Positions 26,857 to 33,859 of a stretch of DNA of 33,859 bases are shown here, in pieces (within the stretch, counting starts at the first letter, position 1; each line of letters begins with the position of its first letter). The translations under genes were made by a program, and so were the position numbers. Origin of the DNA: an uncultured Saccharospirillaceae bacterium (GTDB taxonomy: Bacteria; Bacteroidota; Bacteroidia; Flavobacteriales_D; CAJJDF01). The notes below the pieces were generated by a model. The model was not told the DNA's origin, made no database searches, and saw only the letters and a list, made by a program, of their open reading frames with translations. Location of the stretch: the NCBI GenBank assembly GCA_950054195.1, contig CATLPG010000031.1, positions 1-33,859 on the forward strand, in the 5' to 3' direction.

Positions 26857-26864
26857 CATTCCAA
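26834..26864 (-). promoter_or_regulatory. Promoter of the initiator tRNA gene
   Basis: On the minus strand, TTG (26864 to 26862), a 20-nt spacer and TATATTTG (26841 to 26834, an exact -7 match) precede the tRNA 5' end at 26819 by about 15 nt. Confidence 0.75.
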
Positions 26865-26878
26865 ATTTATTTTAAAGA

Positions 26879-27760
26879 ATGTCGCATAAAGCAGGTTTTG
26901 TAAACATCGTAGGAAGTCCAAATGTAGGTAAATCAACCCTAATGAATAACTTAGTAGGTGAGCGTTTATCCATAATAACTTCAAAACACCAAACTACCCG
27001 TCACCGTATTATGGGTATAGTAAATGGAGAAGATTTCCAAATAGTATATTCTGATACCCCAGGTGTGCTAGAACCAAAATATTCGTTACATGAAAAAATG
27101 ATGAACTTTGTTACGAGTTCATTAAAAGATGCTGATATCATCCTTTTGGTTACCGATTTATTTGAAGATACAATGAACCATGAGGCTACTTTGGAGAAGA
27201 TAAAAAAGATGGATGTTCCCGTTTTTGTTTTAATTAATAAAATAGATTTAGCGAAAGATATGTCGCAAGTTGAACAAAAAGTAGAAATTTGGGGTAAGCA
27301 TCTTCCAAAAGCAGATATATTACCAATCTCAGCATTAACTAAAGTAAATATTGATTTTATTATCAATAAAATAAAAGATTTGTTGCCCGAGTCTCCACCG
27401 TATTTTGATAAAAATGACCTAACGGATAAACCCATGAGGTTTTTTATTTCTGAAATAATACGAGAGAAAATTTTTACTACCTATAAAAAAGAAATTCCTT
27501 ACTCATGTGAGGTTCTAATAGAAGAATTTAAAGCAACCGATAAAATAACCAGAATAAGAGCCGTTATCATTGTGAGTAGAGATTCGCAAAAAGGAATTCT
27601 TATCGGACACAAAGGGAGTAAACTAAAGCATGTAGGTACAGAAGCCAGAAAAGCAATTGAAGATTTTATACAAAACAAGGTGTTTCTAGAGCTTTTTGTT
27701 AAAGTAGATAAAGACTGGAAAGGAAACGAGAAGAAATTAAAGAAATATGGCTATGTTTAG
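26879..27760 (+). CDS. era: GTPase Era
   Basis: A 293-aa essential GTPase that binds 16S rRNA near its 3' end and assists 30S subunit assembly. GTPase motifs: G1 GSPNVGKS (12-19), G3 DTPG (59-62), G4 NKID (120-123) and a G5 SAL (151-153). A C-terminal KH RNA-binding domain carries IGHKGSKLK at about 242-250. Length is close to E. coli Era (301 aa). der follows after 28 nt, so the two ribosome-assembly GTPases form an operon. Confidence 0.97.
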   Translation: MSHKAGFVNIVGSPNVGKSTLMNNLVGERLSIITSKHQTTRHRIMGIVNGEDFQIVYSDTPGVLEPKYSLHEKMMNFVTSSLKDADIILLVTDLFEDTMNHEATLEKIKKMDVPVFVLINKIDLAKDMSQVEQKVEIWGKHLPKADILPISALTKVNIDFIINKIKDLLPESPPYFDKNDLTDKPMRFFISEIIREKIFTTYKKEIPYSCEVLIEEFKATDKITRIRAVIIVSRDSQKGILIGHKGSKLKHVGTEARKAIEDFIQNKVFLELFVKVDKDWKGNEKKLKKYGYV

Positions 27761-27788
27761 TCATTCTAATTAAAAGAAGCATAGTATT

Positions 27789-29099
27789 ATGTCTAATGTA
27801 GTAGCCATTGTAGGGCGTCCAAATGTTGGTAAGTCAACCTTATTCAACCGTTTAACAGGAGAAAGAAAAGCAATTGTAGAAGAACAAAGTGGTGTTACAC
27901 GCGATAGACATTACGGAAAAGTTAATTGGAATGGAGAGGATTTCTCTGTTATCGATACCGGTGGATATGTAAAAGGAAGCGATGATATTTTTGAAGGAGA
28001 AATCAGAAAACAAGTTCACTTAGCAATTGAAGAAGCTGATGTAATCATTTTTATGGTTGATACACAAACAGGTGTTACCGATTTAGATGATGAAGTAGCC
28101 AAAATTCTTCGAAGAATAGATAAAAAAGTAGTACTTGTAGCCAATAAGGTAGATTCACCAACTCACCAAACATTAAGTGCTGAGTTTTATAGCTTAGGAT
28201 TAGGTGAAGTATATAATCTATCATCTATAAATGGGAGTGGTACAGGAGAAATTTTAGACGAAGTAGTAGCTTCTTTCCCAGCTAAAAAAGAATATATAGA
28301 AGAAGAAGGTATTCCTAAAATTACAATAGTTGGTAAACCAAATGTTGGTAAATCATCGTTGCTTAATGCGCTTATGGGTGAGGAGAGAAACATTGTTACA
28401 CCTATCTCCGGAACAACACGAGACACAATTAATACAAGGTATACTTCTTACGGGTTTGATTTTTATTTAATAGATACCGCAGGTATAAGAAAAAGAGCCA
28501 AAATAGACGATAGTGTAGAGTTTTACTCAACGCTAAGATCAGTAAGAGCTATTGAGTATTCTGATGTGTGTATTTTTATGATTGATGCTTCAGAAGGTAT
28601 CGGTCACCAAGATTTAAGTGTTTATCATATAATTAAAAAGAATAGCAAAGGAGTTGTTGTTCTGGTAAATAAATGGGATTTAATTGATAACAAAGAAACA
28701 AACACGGCAAAAGAGCTTGAGGATGAAATCAGAAGAAGGTTAGCTCCTTTTAAGGACGTTCCTATTGTTTTTACTTCAGCAACAACAAAGCAAAGAATAT
28801 TTAAAGCGCTTGAAAAAGCTGTTGAGGTTTACAATAACAGAATGCAAAAAATTAAAACCTCAGAATTAAACGATACGTTATTACCTATTCTTCACGAAAC
28901 ACCGCCACCAGCTTACAAAGGAAAATACATTAAGATTAAGTTTGTTACACAGTTGCCTACACATGCACCTTCGTTTGCTATTTTCTGTAACTTGCCTCAG
29001 TATATAAAAGATCCGTACAAGCGTTTTGTAGAAAACCAATTAAGAAAACTGTACAACTTTGAAGGAGTTCCTATTAATGTGTTTTTTAGAAAGAAGTAA
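27789..29099 (+). CDS. der: GTPase Der (EngA)
   Basis: A 436-aa protein with two GTPase domains in tandem, an arrangement unique to Der, which acts in 50S subunit maturation. First G1 GRPNVGKS (9-16), DTGG (56-59), NKVD (119-122). Second G1 GKPNVGKS (182-189), DTAG (229-232), NKWD near 294. A C-terminal KH-like domain ends in PINVFFRKK. Length fits the family. It is the second gene of the era-der operon; I see no clear terminator after it. Confidence 0.97.
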   Translation: MSNVVAIVGRPNVGKSTLFNRLTGERKAIVEEQSGVTRDRHYGKVNWNGEDFSVIDTGGYVKGSDDIFEGEIRKQVHLAIEEADVIIFMVDTQTGVTDLDDEVAKILRRIDKKVVLVANKVDSPTHQTLSAEFYSLGLGEVYNLSSINGSGTGEILDEVVASFPAKKEYIEEEGIPKITIVGKPNVGKSSLLNALMGEERNIVTPISGTTRDTINTRYTSYGFDFYLIDTAGIRKRAKIDDSVEFYSTLRSVRAIEYSDVCIFMIDASEGIGHQDLSVYHIIKKNSKGVVVLVNKWDLIDNKETNTAKELEDEIRRRLAPFKDVPIVFTSATTKQRIFKALEKAVEVYNNRMQKIKTSELNDTLLPILHETPPPAYKGKYIKIKFVTQLPTHAPSFAIFCNLPQYIKDPYKRFVENQLRKLYNFEGVPINVFFRKK

Positions 29100-29138
29100 T
29101 ACGTTTTAATTCTGTATATTGCAGTAAATCTTTTGCTT

Positions 29139-29800
29139 ATGAATAAAATAATTACGCTTTTGTTTGTCTTTTTAGTGTAAATGTTTCATTTTCACAATGT
29201 CTAGACACTATACCAGCTACTGCAGTTAGGGGAAGTGGAGATTTAGGAGGTTCTGGATCAAGAACTCGATGGTTATGCGATGCTGATACCGTTACCTCAG
29301 CAGGGGGAGGAAGTCATACTTTATATTTAGAAAGTGGTTCATATGCGCATATAAATGGAGGCGGAGCTCATGAATTTCACGTAAAAAGCGGAGCTACTTT
29401 AAAGATTAATAACGGTGGAGGTACTGTTTATTATGAAACTGGAGCTATAATTATTGATAGTTCATTTTCTGGTTTAGATTCTGTGTTTTGTAGTAGTTTA
29501 ACATTTAATTATGAAAATTTTGGAAGTAATTTATGTCAGCCTACAACAGGATTAGAAGATATTACAAACACACCTGAAATAAAAGTTTACCCTAATCCTT
29601 TCGCTAATGAACTTACAATAGGTAAAATAAATGATGGCGTATTAGGTAGTTATGTAATTACTGATGTTCAAGGAAGAATAATTTACTCAGGTGTTGAAAG
29701 TAAATCAAGCAGAGTGATCTATAATGGAGAGTTGTTAAAAAGAGGTGTTTATTTTTTAAAAGTAGAAAATAGTCCTGTAATTAGGTTGTATAAGTTGTAA
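29139..29800 (+). pseudogene. T9SS-sorted secreted protein with a frameshift in its signal peptide
   Basis: ATG at 29139 opens a typical signal peptide (MNKIITLLFVFLV) that hits TAA at 29178-29180. The +2-related frame then reads on without interruption from about 29177 (VNVSFSQCLDTI...) to the stop at 29800. One extra base near 29172-29178 would join them into about 220 aa ending the signal peptide at SFS-Q. The body is Gly/Ser-rich with repeating strands (for example GSYAHINGGGAHEFHV), suggesting a beta-helix or surface structure. It ends in a T9SS type A sorting domain (KVYPNPFANELTIG ... GVYFLKVE). No usable start exists in the long frame before the GTG at 29483, which lies deep in the protein. 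Either a sequencing error or a real inactivating deletion explains it. Confidence 0.8.
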
Positions 29801-29826
29801 TCAGCTTTATTTTACAACTCTTTTTT
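29793..29826 (+). terminator. Terminator overlapping the stop codon of the T9SS gene
   Basis: AGTTGTAA (29793-29800) pairs with TTACAACT (29812-29819) over an 11-nt loop, followed by a run of T's. The stop codon TAA forms part of the stem. Confidence 0.75.
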
Positions 29827-29836
29827 ATACAAAAAC

Positions 29837-30625
29837 TTAAAAATCAGCATAGTTAATGCTTGTTTTTGTGCTTGTTTCTATGAATTGCTCAATTGCCTTT
29901 GAGTGAGAATTAGAGATTATATTATGAATTCCTTGATTTTCTGTATTGAGTAATTTATCAAAAGACAAAACTCGTTTAACCTGCTTGGCAACAGCATAAC
30001 CAGAATCAATAACTCGTATATGCGCTGGTAATAATTCCTTTAAAATTGGATTTAAATAAGGGTAATGCGTACAGCCTAGCACTAAATAGTCAATGTTTTT
30101 TTCTACCATAGGCTGCAAATAGCGCTTAAGTAGACTATACATCTTTTCGGAATGTAACATACCATTTTCTATCAGCTCAACAATACCATCACCATCCTGC
30201 TCTATAACTTTTATTTTGCTAGCATGTATACTGCTAGTTTTACTAAAAAGTTCACTACTCAGTGTTCCTTTAGTAGCTAAAACGCCAACCACATTCGTTT
30301 TTGTTTTAATAGCAGCTGGTTTTATAGCAGGTTCAATACCAATAAATGGAACAGTATAATGAGTTCTTAGGTAGGTTATCGCGTTAGTAGTAGCCGTATT
30401 ACAGGCAACAACAATTAATTTGCAGTTTTTACTTAGGAGATAATCTGTGTTTTTCTTACTTAATGCTATAATCGCTTCTTTGCTTTTTAAACCATAAGGA
30501 GCATTTTTACTATCAGCTAAAAAAACCGTGTTTTCATTAGGTAATAACAAGGTTACCTCCTTCCAAATAGAAGTGCCTCCTATTCCGGAGTCAAAAAAAC
30601 CTATTGGTGAACTTGATGAAATCAT
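29837..30625 (-). CDS. murI: Glutamate racemase
   Basis: A 262-aa cofactor-independent racemase that makes D-glutamate for peptidoglycan. The two catalytic cysteines are present: Cys75 in VACNTATTNA and Cys185 in LGCTHYP. Asp12-Ser13 in FFDSGIGG and DSKNAPYG (38-45) complete the active site. Length matches the family. It is a single-gene unit transcribed away from the dCMP deaminase gene. The predicted promoter places the RNA start at or next to the ATG. Confidence 0.96.
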   Translation of the reverse strand: MISSSSPIGFFDSGIGGTSIWKEVTLLLPNENTVFLADSKNAPYGLKSKEAIIALSKKNTDYLLSKNCKLIVVACNTATTNAITYLRTHYTVPFIGIEPAIKPAAIKTKTNVVGVLATKGTLSSELFSKTSSIHASKIKVIEQDGDGIVELIENGMLHSEKMYSLLKRYLQPMVEKNIDYLVLGCTHYPYLNPILKELLPAHIRVIDSGYAVAKQVKRVLSFDKLLNTENQGIHNIISNSHSKAIEQFIETSTKTSINYADF

Positions 30626-30630
30626 CTAGC

Positions 30631-30638
30631 CAAATATA
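30631..30638 (-). promoter_or_regulatory. -7 element of murI
   Basis: TATATTTG on the minus strand, an exact match to TAnnTTTG, ending 5 nt before the ATG at 30625. No clear TTG lies at -33. Confidence 0.5.
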
Positions 30639-30674
30639 GGTAAAAGTCTATTTAATCCGTTCGTATAATTTGCT

Positions 30675-30682
30675 TACCTTCG
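30675..30682 (+). promoter_or_regulatory. Possible -7 element of the dCMP deaminase / protease operon
   Basis: TACCTTCG matches five of six fixed positions of TAnnTTTG. It lies 32 nt before the preferred ATG at 30715. No -33 TTG is seen. Confidence 0.4.
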
Positions 30683-30714
30683 AATTGATGTCAACAAATT
30701 CAGTGATATTCGCT

Positions 30715-31143
30715 ATGTCAAAAAAACAATCAAAATACGATAAAGCATATTTAAGAATGGCTTCCGAGTGGGCTAAGCTATCACATTGTAAGCGAAAACA
30801 AGTTGGAGCTATAGTGGTAAAAGATAGAGCAATTATTTCGGATGGTTACAACGGTACACCTACAGGTTTTGATAACTCTTGTGAAGATGAAAATGGTGAC
30901 ACTCAGTGGTTTGTTTTGCACGCAGAGGCTAATGCAATACTTAAACTAGCACGATCCAATAATAGTTCGGCTGGAGCTACGTTATATATTACACTATCAC
31001 CTTGTAAAGAATGTAGTAAATTAATCCATCAAGCTGGCTTTACTAGAGTTGTGTATATTAATGGTTACAAAGATTCTGAAGGATTAGACTTTTTAAAATT
31101 AGCAGGCATTGAAGTTGTTCAAATTCAAGATATAAATGAATAA
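30715..31143 (+). CDS. dCMP deaminase family protein
   Basis: A 142-aa zinc-dependent deaminase. Family members convert dCMP to dUMP, feeding dTTP synthesis; ComEB belongs to the same family. The HAEANAI motif supplies the zinc-binding His69 and catalytic Glu71, and PCKEC supplies Cys97 and Cys100. I chose ATG 30715 (MSKKQSKYDKAYL) because it aligns best with family N-termini. In-frame alternatives are ATG 30688 and TTG 30670, both close to or upstream of the predicted RNA start. The 3' end overlaps the protease gene by 8 bp, so the pair is translationally coupled. Confidence 0.92.
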   Translation: MSKKQSKYDKAYLRMASEWAKLSHCKRKQVGAIVVKDRAIISDGYNGTPTGFDNSCEDENGDTQWFVLHAEANAILKLARSNNSSAGATLYITLSPCKECSKLIHQAGFTRVVYINGYKDSEGLDFLKLAGIEVVQIQDINE

Positions 31144-32686
31144 ATCCATACTATTATTACCCATTTTTGTTGGGGTTTCTCTTGCTTTGGGCTTCTATTT
31201 TGGTTCCAAACAATCTGTTTTAACCGAGGAAGAAAGAAAACTAGTAAACGTTATCAATGTCCTAGAACAAGAATATGTAGATACTGTAGATAAAACAAAC
31301 TTAGTTGAAACAGCTATTCAAAAAACATTAACAAGTTTAGACCCTCATTCAATTTATTTGCCGGCAGACTTAAATAAAGTTGAAACCGAACAATTAAGAG
31401 GTGATTTTGCAGGAGTTGGAGTTAAATTCATGATGCTTGCTGATACGCTAGTTGTTACCAACGTAATAAAAGATGGACCATCATACCTAGCAGGAATTAA
31501 AAATGGAGATCGAATCCTTAAAGTTGATACGGCAATGGTGTCTGGTGTTGGATTTGGTTCTGCTGATGTTATAGATAAATTAAAAGGACCCGCTGGAACA
31601 AAGGTTGATGTAGAAGTTAAAAGAGGAGATGAGTTTATTGATAAAGAAATAATAAGAGGAATAATACCAATACCAAGTGTTAGAGCTTCTTTTATGGTTG
31701 ATAAAAATACGGGATATATTAAGTTAGATAGATTTAGCGCTACTTCTTACAAAGAGTTTTACATTGAAGCCAATAAACTTTTAAGAAAAGGTATGAAAAA
31801 CCTGCTTTTTGATCTTAGAGGCAATGGAGGTGGATACCTCCCAGTAGCATGTCAAATTATTGATGAGTTTTTAGAGGATGGTAAATTAATTGTATTCACA
31901 AAAGGAAGAAATGGTATTAGAGATAAAATCTATTCTACAAGCAGAGGAATGTTAAAAAACATCAAACTATCTGTACTTATTGATGGTGAATCAGCATCGG
32001 CAAGTGAAATTGTAGCTGGAGCAATTCAGGATAATGATAGAGGATTAATTTTTGGTAGAAGATCTTTTGGGAAAGGGTTGGTGCAAAGTCCTATAACGCT
32101 TAAAGATAATTCTCAAATCAGAATAACAGTCGCTAGATATTACACGCCAACAGGTAGATGTGTTCAAAAAGAATATGATGGAAACTACGAAAATTACGTA
32201 ATGGAAAGCTACGATCGCTACACGAATGGTGAGCTTTTTAAATTAGATTCCTCTCTTTTTGTAGACTCTCTTAAATTTACAACACCTGAGGGTAAAGTAG
32301 TTTATGGAGGTGGGGGAATAACACCTGATGTTTTTTTACCGTATGACACAACTGGATTTAGTAGTTATTATAAAGAATTGTCATACACCAATGTGTTCTC
32401 AGAGTTTAGCATCCGTTTTTTGGATAAAAACCGAAAAAAATGGTCAACCATGCCAATGAGAAATTTCGAAAGAGAGTTTGTGGTAACAGATCAAATTTAT
32501 AATCAGTTTTTAAAGTTTTCGAAAGAAAAAGGAGTAAAATATATAATGGATCAAGAAATAAAATCCCAGCAAAAAATTAAGGAGCTAATCAAGCTAAATA
32601 TTGCCTCAAATTTATGGGATGATTATGGTCGATTTTACCTGTTGACTAAAACAGATTCAGATATTAAGCGCGTGTTAAATTATTAA
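31136..32686 (+). CDS. C-terminal processing peptidase, S41 family
   Basis: A 516-aa periplasmic serine protease of the CtpA/Prc type, which trims or degrades exported proteins from their C-termini. A hydrophobic segment at about 5-22 is a signal anchor. A PDZ domain covers about 85-165 (FAGVGVKF ... GIKNGDRIL). The S41 core follows, with GYIKLDRFS (193-201) and LRGNGGGY (227-234). The catalytic dyad is Ser288 in ESASASEI and Lys313 in SFGKGLVQ, 25 residues apart as in Prc. A C-terminal tail of about 130 residues is helical. Its start lies within the end of the deaminase gene. Confidence 0.95.
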   Translation: MNKSILLLPIFVGVSLALGFYFGSKQSVLTEEERKLVNVINVLEQEYVDTVDKTNLVETAIQKTLTSLDPHSIYLPADLNKVETEQLRGDFAGVGVKFMMLADTLVVTNVIKDGPSYLAGIKNGDRILKVDTAMVSGVGFGSADVIDKLKGPAGTKVDVEVKRGDEFIDKEIIRGIIPIPSVRASFMVDKNTGYIKLDRFSATSYKEFYIEANKLLRKGMKNLLFDLRGNGGGYLPVACQIIDEFLEDGKLIVFTKGRNGIRDKIYSTSRGMLKNIKLSVLIDGESASASEIVAGAIQDNDRGLIFGRRSFGKGLVQSPITLKDNSQIRITVARYYTPTGRCVQKEYDGNYENYVMESYDRYTNGELFKLDSSLFVDSLKFTTPEGKVVYGGGGITPDVFLPYDTTGFSSYYKELSYTNVFSEFSIRFLDKNRKKWSTMPMRNFEREFVVTDQIYNQFLKFSKEKGVKYIMDQEIKSQQKIKELIKLNIASNLWDDYGRFYLLTKTDSDIKRVLNY

Positions 32687-32814
32687 AAACAGATACGTTT
32701 ATTGTGTTGTTTCTGCACAGGTGTTATAAACTTAGGTTAATTTTCATTTAAACAAGTCGGTAAATAACAGGTTTTTAACGGTAACCTTAGGGCTTTATTT
32801 TACGTACATTTACT

Positions 32815-32822
32815 TATATTTG
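32815..32822 (+). promoter_or_regulatory. -7 element of the terminal repetitive-protein gene
   Basis: TATATTTG, an exact match to TAnnTTTG, ends 15 nt before the ATG at 32838. The -33 position lacks a clear TTG. Confidence 0.5.
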
Positions 32823-32837
32823 TGAAAATTTGTCCCT

Positions 32838-33859
32838 ATGAAAAAAGTATTACTCGCACTTGTCGTTCTATTTACAATCGTTTCTAATACTAAAGCTCAA
32901 AATGTTGGAGTTGGTGATATAACTACGCCTACCAATACATTACATGTTCGAGTAAATCCTCTTAACCCAGACCAAAATCCAGTTCGTTTTGAAGGTCTCC
33001 AACTTTATACTACTGAGAATAATTTACTGATAGTTGATCCTACGTCAGGAGTTGTAAAACATATCCCAACACCAGATATCTTTACTTCTAACCAAGTTTT
33101 TCTTGATAGCTTAATTTTATCTGCTGTACTTTCCAATACAGATACAATTTATAATAATCAAGAAGTTATTGATAGCATTATTGCCATCATGTTAACAGAA
33201 GCAGATACACTTTTCACATTTACTAGGGATAGTCTTTTAGGTGATCAAATTTTTATGGATAGTATTTATTCGTCAGTTTCAGATAGTCTTTTAAATGATA
33301 TAGCATGGTTAACAGAACTTGGCGACAGTATTGATAACCAAAATTTAGACTCCATAACGCTCGTTTCAACTATTCTTACAACGTTTATTGAAAATGGTAA
33401 TAGTGCTAACATTGATTTATTACCACTAGCAAATGATAGTTCTTTTTACACAACAATAAGAGATAGTTTAGCTCAAGATCAAGTTTTATATGATAGTGTA
33501 TATGGAATAGTTTCCGACAGCTTGCTTAATGATACTACATGGTTAAATGAGTTGAGAGATAGTATTGAAACACTAACAGTTATTAGTAATACGGATTCAA
33601 CAATCACCTATATCGATGAAAACGGTAACACAACTGTTATAGATGTTAAGACAATGATTGATAGTTCAGAAACAGTAACCTATGTTGGTCTTTATAGTGA
33701 TACAAGCATCTATTTTGTTGATGAAAATGGAGATACAAACGAGTTAGTTTTAACATCCATAATTGATTCTAATACATCAGACGATCAAAACATCGACTCT
33801 TTAACCCTATCAAGTACGGTATTAACAACGTATATCGAAGATGGAGCAAGTGCAGGTAT
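32838..33859 (+). CDS. Secreted repetitive protein, partial (runs off the window)
   Basis: An open frame of 340 codons continues past the window end, so only the N-terminal part is seen. A signal peptide (MKKVLLALVVLFTIVSNTKA) precedes QNVGVGDITTPTNTLHV, a start common in Flavobacteriales surface proteins. The rest is Asp/Ser/Thr-rich and repetitive: 'SDSLLND..WL.EL.DSI' occurs twice about 78 residues apart, and '(N/D)QN(L/I)DS(I/L)TL.ST(I/V)LTT(F/Y)IE' occurs twice about 150 residues apart. 'T.TYIDENGNT' type strands lie between. This resembles fibre or adhesin-like proteins; no function is assigned. Confidence 0.75.
   Translation, partial: MKKVLLALVVLFTIVSNTKAQNVGVGDITTPTNTLHVRVNPLNPDQNPVRFEGLQLYTTENNLLIVDPTSGVVKHIPTPDIFTSNQVFLDSLILSAVLSNTDTIYNNQEVIDSIIAIMLTEADTLFTFTRDSLLGDQIFMDSIYSSVSDSLLNDIAWLTELGDSIDNQNLDSITLVSTILTTFIENGNSANIDLLPLANDSSFYTTIRDSLAQDQVLYDSVYGIVSDSLLNDTTWLNELRDSIETLTVISNTDSTITYIDENGNTTVIDVKTMIDSSETVTYVGLYSDTSIYFVDENGDTNELVLTSIIDSNTSDDQNIDSLTLSSTVLTTYIEDGASAG

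Noticed and set aside
29483-29800. Independent 105-aa gene starting at GTG 29483
   Set aside because: The same frame is open far upstream, back to the signal-peptide junction; this is the C-terminal part of the frameshifted T9SS gene.

Overview
The window looks like a stretch of chromosome from a low-GC marine-type Bacteroidota, most likely order Flavobacteriales. The basis is threefold. Several secreted proteins end in type IX secretion (T9SS) sorting domains. Promoter-like sites match the Bacteroidota consensus TTG-N19-TAnnTTTG, with no Shine-Dalgarno pattern. The housekeeping proteins also read as Bacteroidota versions. The first gene is broken and the last runs off the end, so this may be a whole contig. 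No tools were run; product names come from reading motifs.

Layout. 1-1211 (minus): a truncated ABC-F ATPase and a small membrane protein. 1497-4770 (plus): a PhoX/DUF839 phosphatase-like protein followed after 4 nt by umuD and umuC, which encode a DNA polymerase V-type translesion system. 4843-14580 (plus): two giant paralogous secreted proteins of 1296 and 1890 aa, with 7 and 10 Cys-rich repeats of about 120 aa, a lamin-tail-like domain, PKD domains and T9SS tails. 14638-15843 (plus): a HI0933/BaiN-type flavoprotein, overlapping by 8 bp at its 3' end with the convergent kbl gene (15836-17023, minus). 17136-18682 (minus): a TPR lipoprotein and a lipoprotein with a TonB-type C-terminal domain. 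Facing them is a TPP riboswitch (about 18774-18846) with an excellent promoter, leading into a TonB-dependent receptor (18919-21321); this points to thiamine or thiamine-precursor uptake. 21406-23399 (minus): proBA for proline synthesis.

23400-26740 is the accessory-looking part. It holds a 373-bp gap with an orphan hairpin and a 31-codon ORF, a PD-(D/E)XK-like protein (23773-25173), an unrecognised 180-aa protein (25213-25755), and an opposed 249-aa uncharacterised protein (25891-26640), and it abuts an initiator tRNA-Met gene. This is the best candidate for an undescribed system, although its defence role is inference only.

26747-32686 returns to core genes: tRNA-fMet, era and der (ribosome assembly GTPases), a frameshifted T9SS protein gene, murI (peptidoglycan D-glutamate), and dCMP deaminase overlapping a CtpA-type S41 protease. 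A repetitive secreted protein starts at 32838 and is cut by the window end.

The strongest regulatory observations are the TPP riboswitch with its promoter immediately upstream, two pairs of interleaved divergent promoters (18718-18763 and 26826-26864), and several clear hairpin terminators.
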